From: Bacteroidales bacterium
GTDB taxonomy: Bacteria > Bacteroidota > Bacteroidia > Bacteroidales > UBA932
Length of the DNA stretch: 7,216 bases
Assembly: GCA_017554135.1 (NCBI GenBank)
Contig: JAFZIX010000050.1
Coordinates: 1 to 7,216 of the forward strand
Reading direction: 5' to 3'
This document shows, piece after piece, positions 6,791-7,216 of the stretch. The position numbers were made by a program, and so were the translations under genes. Numbering within the stretch: the first letter of the stretch is position 1; each line of letters starts with the position of its first letter. The notes under the pieces are model-generated. The model searched no databases and was not told where the DNA came from. It was given only the letters and a program-made list of their open reading frames with translations.

Positions 6791-7216
6791 TCAATACTAT
6801 GTTTTTAGAGTCAGCCACGATGCTGAGTTCATCATTAATCAGGTAATATTTGGCCTTGCGGGGCAGGCCGGCGGCACCTTTCTCCGCCTCCAGCCAGGCT
6901 TGCAGGCTCTCTTCGCTGCCGAAAGCCATCCATCCTCCCTTTGCAGCGGTGCAAGAGTCATCGGCGATGCGGAAGGCCTCCCCCAGGAGGGCGGGGATGA
7001 ATCCGGCGCGGGGGTTCTCCCCTATGCCGGCGTTACGGGCTTTTTTTGCCGGACGGAGCAGCAGCAGTTCATTGGACTGCCATCGCACCAGGGCGATCTC
7101 CCTGGGAGCGAGTTCCGCCATCCAGACTTCCGGGCTCTTGCCGGTGGCCTTTTTCAGTGATGCCAGGCGCCCGCGGTATTTGGATATCTCTGCACGCTGG
7201 TCCAGGCACTCCTGCC
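6780..7216 (-). CDS. Unrecognised protein, C-terminal part (runs off right edge)
   Basis: The minus-strand frame is open from the window edge to TGA at 6780-6782, giving about 145 residues. An internal methionine at 7121 could be a start, but the frame continues upstream with protein-like sequence (QECLDQRAEISKYRGRLASL), so the gene more likely begins outside the window. The visible part has a basic, probably helical start. A hydrophobic-charged strand-like segment follows (EIALVRWQSNELLLL), then a loop containing PAKKARNAGIGENPRAGF. It ends with alternating strand-like segments (KYYLINDELSIVADSKNIVLNVN). No signal peptide, membrane segment or motif that I recognise is present. Its end overlaps the start of the acyl-CoA ligase gene by 11 bases, placing it in the same transcript. 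An A7 run at 7041-7047 lies in phase for -1 slippage. Confidence 0.75.
   Translation of the reverse strand, partial: QECLDQRAEISKYRGRLASLKKATGKSPEVWMAELAPREIALVRWQSNELLLLRPAKKARNAGIGENPRAGFIPALLGEAFRIADDSCTAAKGGWMAFGSEESLQAWLEAEKGAAGLPRKAKYYLINDELSIVADSKNIVLNVN
7033..7047 (-). other. In-phase A7 slippery run with an immediate -1 frame stop
   Basis: On the minus strand the codons GCA AAA AAA contain the heptamer A-AAA-AAA in the phase used by -1 slippery sites. After a -1 shift the next codons are AGC, CCG, TAA, so slippage would end the protein two residues later. The geometry resembles the dnaX site, but I saw no clear stimulating hairpin or internal Shine-Dalgarno. It may simply encode two lysines. 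Confidence 0.35.

Noticed and set aside
6977..6990. CCTCC/GGAGG inverted repeat in the partial gene
   Set aside because: A five-base stem inside GC-rich coding sequence is expected by chance and has no supporting context.
6780..7121. A complete 113-residue gene starting at the internal ATG at 7121
   Set aside because: The same frame stays open to the window edge with plausible protein sequence, so a partial longer gene is more likely, although the internal start cannot be excluded.

Overview
The window reads as a gene-dense bacterial chromosome segment, most likely from an uncultured, GC-rich member of the Bacteroidales (gut or rumen type). This is inferred from the style of the proteins (a dCMP deaminase directly beside an S41 carboxyl-terminal protease, a Bacteroidetes-like acyl-CoA ligase, a C69 peptidase). 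It is also suggested by start codons preceded by A-rich leaders rather than clear GGAGG Shine-Dalgarno sites. The standard bacterial code fits all genes. There is no intergenic stretch longer than about 45 bases, and I saw no tRNA, rRNA, CRISPR array or insertion sequence.

Left third (plus strand): one 748-residue gene at 45-2291 joins two enzyme-type domains that normally occur separately. The N-terminal half is a C69-family Ntn-hydrolase (dipeptidase) and the C-terminal half is a sialidase/BNR-type beta-propeller with three Asp boxes. It is the most unusual object in the window. A possible tail of an upstream plus-strand gene ends 2 bases before it.

Right two thirds (minus strand, read right to left): a five-gene run with every junction overlapping. 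The order is a partial unrecognised gene entering from the right edge, an AMP-forming acyl-CoA ligase, a dCMP deaminase, an S41 PDZ protease with a membrane anchor, and a YpfJ-like zinc metallopeptidase with a membrane anchor. Three junctions are 4-base ATGA stop/start overlaps and one is an 11-base overlap, so the run is almost certainly one translationally coupled transcript whose promoter lies outside the window. The products span lipid activation, pyrimidine nucleotide supply and envelope proteolysis, so the grouping looks like a housekeeping operon rather than one pathway.

The two transcription units converge and their stop codons share a single CTAG palindrome at 2288-2291, leaving no room for an intergenic terminator. 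Other points of note are a perfect 20-base palindrome inside the protease gene, an in-phase A7 slippery run followed at once by a -1 frame stop in the partial gene, and a displaced A10 lysine in the acyl-CoA ligase.
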